DNA of 9,862 bases, taken from positions 1 to 9,862 of the forward strand of contig CAMWOK010000089.1 of assembly GCA_947175845.1 (NCBI GenBank), in the 5' to 3' direction. Shown here piece after piece: positions 7,540-9,862 of the stretch. Position numbers and translations under genes: made by a program. Source of the stretch: an uncultured Lachnospiraceae bacterium (lineage in GTDB: Bacteria; Bacillota; Clostridia; Lachnospirales; Lachnospiraceae). How positions within the stretch are numbered: the first letter of the stretch is position 1; every line of letters starts with the position of its first letter. The notes under the pieces are model-generated. The model saw nothing but the letters and a program-made list of their open reading frames with translations, was not told the origin of the DNA and did not search any database.

Positions 7540-8055
7540 TCAAACAATCTGAATCTGGCACATCTTCATGGCTTCGATCGCGTTGGCGTGGCTCTGCGGC
7601 GTGACGCCCGCGCAGCACTGCTCTATGACGCGCACTTCCACCTCCGGCAGATTCGCCTTGATCAGGAGCGCGTTGGATATGACGCAGATGTCTGTGCAGA
7701 GTCCGATCAATGTGACGCTCTCAAGGTCTGCCTCCGCCTTCAGATACTCCGCCAGCGCGACCGAGCCGAAGGTGGGTTTGTCGAACAGTCTCATGGAATC
7801 GGTTCTGAGCACCTCGAGCTTTCTGTCGAGCTGCCATCCGTCCGTTCCCTGAATACAGTGTGGAACCGGCAGATTTCTGCCCTCCTGCGTCTCCAGATAG
7901 TTGTCGCCGTGCGTGTCCCTTGTGAATATCACTTCCCCGTCAAAGGATTTCACTGCCGCCGCCACATTGTCTACAATCGCCACAGCCTCCTTCGTCCCGA
8001 GCGCTCCGTCGATAAAATCCTTCTGCATATCCACGACCACCAATACCTTTTTCAT
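7540..8055 (-). CDS. pncA: Nicotinamidase-like cysteine hydrolase (isochorismatase superfamily)
   Basis: Likely deamidates nicotinamide to nicotinate and ammonia in the cytosol. The 171-residue protein carries the superfamily catalytic triad D9 (VVVDMQKDF), K93 (DKPTFGS) and C124 (GLCTDICV). Metal-binding positions D47 and H49 (RDTH) and H66 (PVPHCIQGT) are present. The second histidine of the usual D-x-H-x3-H pattern is Tyr53, so a nearby glutamate (E55 or E58) may serve instead, as a glutamate does in the pneumococcal enzyme. It is the first gene of the NAD operon, 32 bp before the Prs-like gene. The ATG at 8053-8055 is preferred because the protein begins with the family pattern there. An upstream in-frame start at 8145 lies between the promoter -35 and -10 and cannot be on the transcript. 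Assignment as nicotinamidase rests partly on context. Confidence 0.85.
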   Translation of the reverse strand: MKKVLVVVDMQKDFIDGALGTKEAVAIVDNVAAAVKSFDGEVIFTRDTHGDNYLETQEGRNLPVPHCIQGTDGWQLDRKLEVLRTDSMRLFDKPTFGSVALAEYLKAEADLESVTLIGLCTDICVISNALLIKANLPEVEVRVIEQCCAGVTPQSHANAIEAMKMCQIQIV

Positions 8056-8107
8056 ATCTGCCCCATCCCTTTCTAATTTAAAAACGCCTCTGCTGCCATT
8101 GTTATTG

Positions 8108-8123
8108 CTTATTTGATAATAAG
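8108..8123 (-). promoter_or_regulatory. Operator-like palindrome O1 over the transcription start (candidate NrtR site)
   Basis: The 16-bp palindrome has perfect 6-bp arms CTTATT and AATAAG around a 4-bp centre. It begins at the base next to the -10 box and covers the expected +1. A protein bound here would block RNA polymerase. Its minus-strand sequence matches 12 consecutive bases (CTTATTATCAAA) of the second element at 8156-8167 in inverted orientation. NrtR is the only regulator encoded in the operon, so it is the natural candidate, but this pairing is inference. Confidence 0.65.
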
Positions 8124-8152
8124 AGTGTAGCACAGCCCGCACCATTTGTCAA
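8124..8152 (-). promoter_or_regulatory. Sigma-A-type promoter of the NAD salvage operon
   Basis: On the minus strand a perfect -35 TTGACA (8147-8152) is followed by a 17-bp spacer and the -10 TACACT (8124-8129). The -10 is extended by TG one base upstream. Transcription should start near 8117, giving a leader of about 60 bases before pncA at 8055. Operator-like repeats abut both ends of this promoter. No other convincing promoter was found before the downstream genes, so it probably drives the whole operon. Confidence 0.85.
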
Positions 8153-8155
8153 TCC

Positions 8156-8178
8156 CTTATTATCAAAAAGATATTAAG
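8156..8178 (+). promoter_or_regulatory. Operator-like inverted repeat O2 upstream of the -35 (candidate NrtR site)
   Basis: Arms CTTATTATC (8156-8164) and GATATTAAG (8170-8178) are complementary at 8 of 9 positions around a run of five A. The first 12 bases repeat the O1 half-sequence in opposite orientation. The element ends 3 bp upstream of the -35 box, so O1 and O2 bracket the promoter. The shared 12-mers are 44 bp apart centre to centre, about four helical turns, which would allow two regulator dimers on one face or a small loop. Confidence 0.6.
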
Positions 8179-8204
8179 TAAGGCCGCACAACCGGCGCAA
8201 CGGT

Positions 8205-9569
8205 CTAATCCCTCTCCTCCTGTCTTTTGCAGTCGGTCTGGGCCGGGCCGTCGATCAAGCGGCCTTCTCTGTCAAACCGGGAGCCGTGACAGGGGCAGTC
8301 ATAGCTTTCCTCTTCCGGATTCCACTCCAGACGGCAGCCCATGTGTGGGCAATTGAGAACAATCCTTCCCTTTCCCGGGGGCAGAAGATGCTTTGTCAGA
8401 CCTTTCACCGTATATGCGCCGTGCACGAACAGCCCTTTCATTGCCTGCATGGTAATGTGCCGGCTCGGTGAGAATATATCTGCTTCCGGGCAGTCCCGCC
8501 CGGAGATCAGGTTCGTCACGATACGCGCAGCCACCATGGCGGTGGTCATGCCCCATTTTCCAAATCCCGTGGCCACGTACCAGTTCGGCCTGCGCCTGGA
8601 AAACCTTCCGATGTAAGGCAATCCATCCAGCGTCACACAGTCCTGTGCTGACCACCGTGACACTTCCCGGCATCCGGGATAGATTTCCTGCGCGCGGCCG
8701 CGCAGCATCCCATATCTGCATCCTGCACCTGTTTTATTCACCCCTGTGCGGTGCCCTCCGCCTCCAAGAAGCAGCACGTCTGCGCAGGTGCGGAAAGAAA
8801 GCCCTCCCTGGTCAACTCCCAGATACATGCCCTCATAACTTCCTGCCCCTTCCAGCGCCAGCACATAGCTGCGCTCCTGGTGCATTCTGGCAAAGTAGTA
8901 TCCCGGCACATTGATGAAAGGATAGTGGGCTGCAAACACGATATGCTCTGCTGTCACTGTCCCTCTGGCTGTTTCCACCCTTCTTCCCTCCACTTTCAGC
9001 ACCTTTGTCTGCTCGTACACTTCCACTTCCTCCGCCATTTCTGCCAGAAACTTCAGTGGGTGGAACCTCGCCTGACGCGCAAACCCCATCACGCCTGCCA
9101 CCGGAAATGGAAGCTCGCATTCTGTCCCAAAAGATGCCGTTATCCCCAGCGATTTTGCCGCCTCCGCCTCCCGTCTCAGAGATTCTGTCTCAGTCCGGGA
9201 GTAAAGGTACGCCGGACATCTGCCAAACGCACAGTCAATCCCTTTGTCCTGAATCAGCCTTTCGTACTCCCCGATGGCAGCCTCGTTTGCGCTGGCATAA
9301 TGCTCGGCCATACGATGGCCAAATGTCCGAATCAGCCAGCTGTAAACCTGGTTATGCTGGGATGTGATTTTCGCCGTGGTGTTCTTTGTCTGCCCGCTGC
9401 CAATCCTGTCTGCCTCAAGCACTACTGTCCGGATGCCCGCCTGCTTTAAATAATATGCTGTCAAAATCCCTGCAATCCCTGCTCCGATGACGACAGCCGG
9501 CACCTCCATATCCCCTGAAAGCGGCTCGCGCTTCCTTATCTCGATACCTTCCGTCCAGATAGATTCCAT
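8205..9569 (-). CDS. FAD-dependent oxidoreductase with C-terminal Rieske [2Fe-2S] domain (YhfW-like)
   Basis: A predicted soluble flavin and iron-sulfur oxidoreductase of 454 residues. The N-terminal DAO-type fold begins with the dinucleotide-binding motif VIGAGIAGILTAYYL (27-41) and acidic E52 at the end of the second strand. A second FAD-contact segment, YVATGFGKWGMT (331-342), lies near the end of this domain. A compact Rieske domain occupies about 375-445, with cluster ligands C407 and H409 (CPHMGC) and C425 and H428 (CPCHGS). C412 and C427 could form the disulfide seen in high-potential Rieske proteins. B. subtilis YhfW has the same two-domain plan. The substrate and electron partner are unknown. 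The start ATG at 9567-9569 has GGAGG five bases upstream, and an ATG 42 codons earlier lacks support. It sits upstream of the NAD operon with a separate promoter between them, and no clear terminator follows it. Confidence 0.9.
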   Translation of the reverse strand: MESIWTEGIEIRKREPLSGDMEVPAVVIGAGIAGILTAYYLKQAGIRTVVLEADRIGSGQTKNTTAKITSQHNQVYSWLIRTFGHRMAEHYASANEAAIGEYERLIQDKGIDCAFGRCPAYLYSRTETESLRREAEAAKSLGITASFGTECELPFPVAGVMGFARQARFHPLKFLAEMAEEVEVYEQTKVLKVEGRRVETARGTVTAEHIVFAAHYPFINVPGYYFARMHQERSYVLALEGAGSYEGMYLGVDQGGLSFRTCADVLLLGGGGHRTGVNKTGAGCRYGMLRGRAQEIYPGCREVSRWSAQDCVTLDGLPYIGRFSRRRPNWYVATGFGKWGMTTAMVAARIVTNLISGRDCPEADIFSPSRHITMQAMKGLFVHGAYTVKGLTKHLLPPGKGRIVLNCPHMGCRLEWNPEEESYDCPCHGSRFDREGRLIDGPAQTDCKRQEERD

Positions 9570-9656
9570 ATTTACCTCCGTTATGTCCCGTCCCAGCACG
9601 ACACTGTGTCTGACGAGAACGCGTTGATTTTGAATAGCATATGCCAAAATGCACTG

Positions 9657-9688
9657 ATTATACGCGCTATCCCTCTGTGGCAGGCCAC
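9657..9688 (-). promoter_or_regulatory. Candidate promoter and overlapping palindrome for the Rieske oxidoreductase gene
   Basis: The minus strand has a perfect -10 TATAAT at 9657-9662, about 90 bases before the oxidoreductase start. At 17-bp spacing the -35 position (9680-9685) has no TTGACA-like hexamer. Instead it overlaps a palindrome with arms GTGGC and GCCAC around two bases (9677-9688). A weak -35 covered by a palindrome could indicate an activator or repressor site. It could also mean that the TATAAT match is accidental. Confidence 0.35.
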
Positions 9689-9695
9689 CCGGCAA

Positions 9696-9827
9696 TTACC
9701 CATATTGGTTCTGTGTCAGTTCAATTCCACCATCAATCAGTTCTTTTATCATCCCTCCAAACTCCTCAGAATTGCGCAGCGCTCCCTATTTTCCTGGTTC
9801 CGCCATCCGCTCTAGTGCTCCATCCAG
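9696..9827 (-). pseudogene. Possible decayed 3' end of an unrecognised gene, or an 18-codon small ORF
   Basis: One minus-strand frame reads 13 codons (9789-9827), a TAG at 9786-9788, then a further 29 codons to a TAA at 9696-9698. The second part is protein-like in composition (SEEFGGMIKELIDGG). It also contains an ATG at 9750-9752 preceded by GAGGAG nine bases upstream, which would give an 18-residue peptide. I do not recognise the sequence. Two stops in about 57 codons are also what random sequence would give, so this is a weak call. The rest of 9570-9862 shows only the candidate promoter for the oxidoreductase. Confidence 0.18.
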
Positions 9828-9862
9828 TTAGAAATTGGAGTATGGAGCTGAATGTTTCGTGC

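Noticed and set aside
7508..7618. An N-terminal extension of the Prs-like protein overlapping the end of pncA
   Set aside because: The sequence is unlike the family, and a strong GAGGAGG ribosome site sits directly before the ATG at 7505-7507.
8056..8145. A 30-codon N-terminal extension of the nicotinamidase-like protein
   Set aside because: It would start between the -35 and -10 boxes, upstream of the expected transcript start, and it encodes the operator palindrome. The protein family begins at 8055.
8168..8204. A terminator after the Rieske oxidoreductase gene
   Set aside because: The GCCG/CGGC pairing near 8183-8196 is only 4 bp and has no T tract, so it is too weak to call.
1..9862. 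CRISPR arrays, tRNA or rRNA genes, insertion sequences and prophage genes
   Set aside because: No regularly spaced repeats, no cloverleaf or rRNA-like segments and no transposase, integrase or phage structural motifs were seen on either strand.

Overview
The window looks like the chromosome of a GC-rich Clostridia-type Firmicute, possibly a Lachnospiraceae member. The evidence is strong GGAGG-type ribosome binding sites, a TTGACA/extended -10 promoter, and protein families common in that group. The taxonomic call is inference. All credible genes lie on the minus strand, so the biological reading order runs from high to low coordinates. The long plus-strand open frames are antisense shadows caused by the high GC content.

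Right end (about 9862-8205): a weak leader region with a possible gene remnant and a candidate promoter precedes a YhfW-like protein. That protein has an N-terminal FAD-dependent (DAO-type) oxidoreductase domain and a C-terminal Rieske [2Fe-2S] domain.

Centre (8178-2119): a compact NAD salvage operon starts at one well-formed promoter (8124-8152). Two matching AT-rich inverted repeats flank this promoter, one upstream of the -35 and one over the presumed start site. The gene order is a nicotinamidase-like hydrolase, a short divergent PRPP-synthetase-like protein, a NAMPT/NadV-family transferase, glutamine-dependent NAD synthetase (nadE), and an NrtR-type Nudix/winged-helix regulator. The inferred logic is that the last gene encodes the repressor that binds the twin operators and senses NAD status, probably through ADP-ribose as in studied NrtR proteins.

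Left end (2052-1): 66 bp after nrtR, with no visible terminator, lies an HscC-type Hsp70. Its dedicated J-protein follows with an 11-bp overlap and runs off the window edge. The J-domain has HPE where canonical J-domains have HPD.

The most interesting possibility is the Prs-like/NadV-like pair. It may make PRPP and NMN in the ordinary way. However, the 5'-phosphate loop of the Prs-like protein is altered (SYGGT for DT[A/G]GT). The pair also has the same family composition as the phage NARP1 NAD reconstitution pathway, which rebuilds NAD+ from ADP-ribose and nicotinamide. With an ADP-ribose-responsive regulator in the same operon, this would be a self-induced NAD repair circuit. That is a hypothesis, not a demonstrated function.
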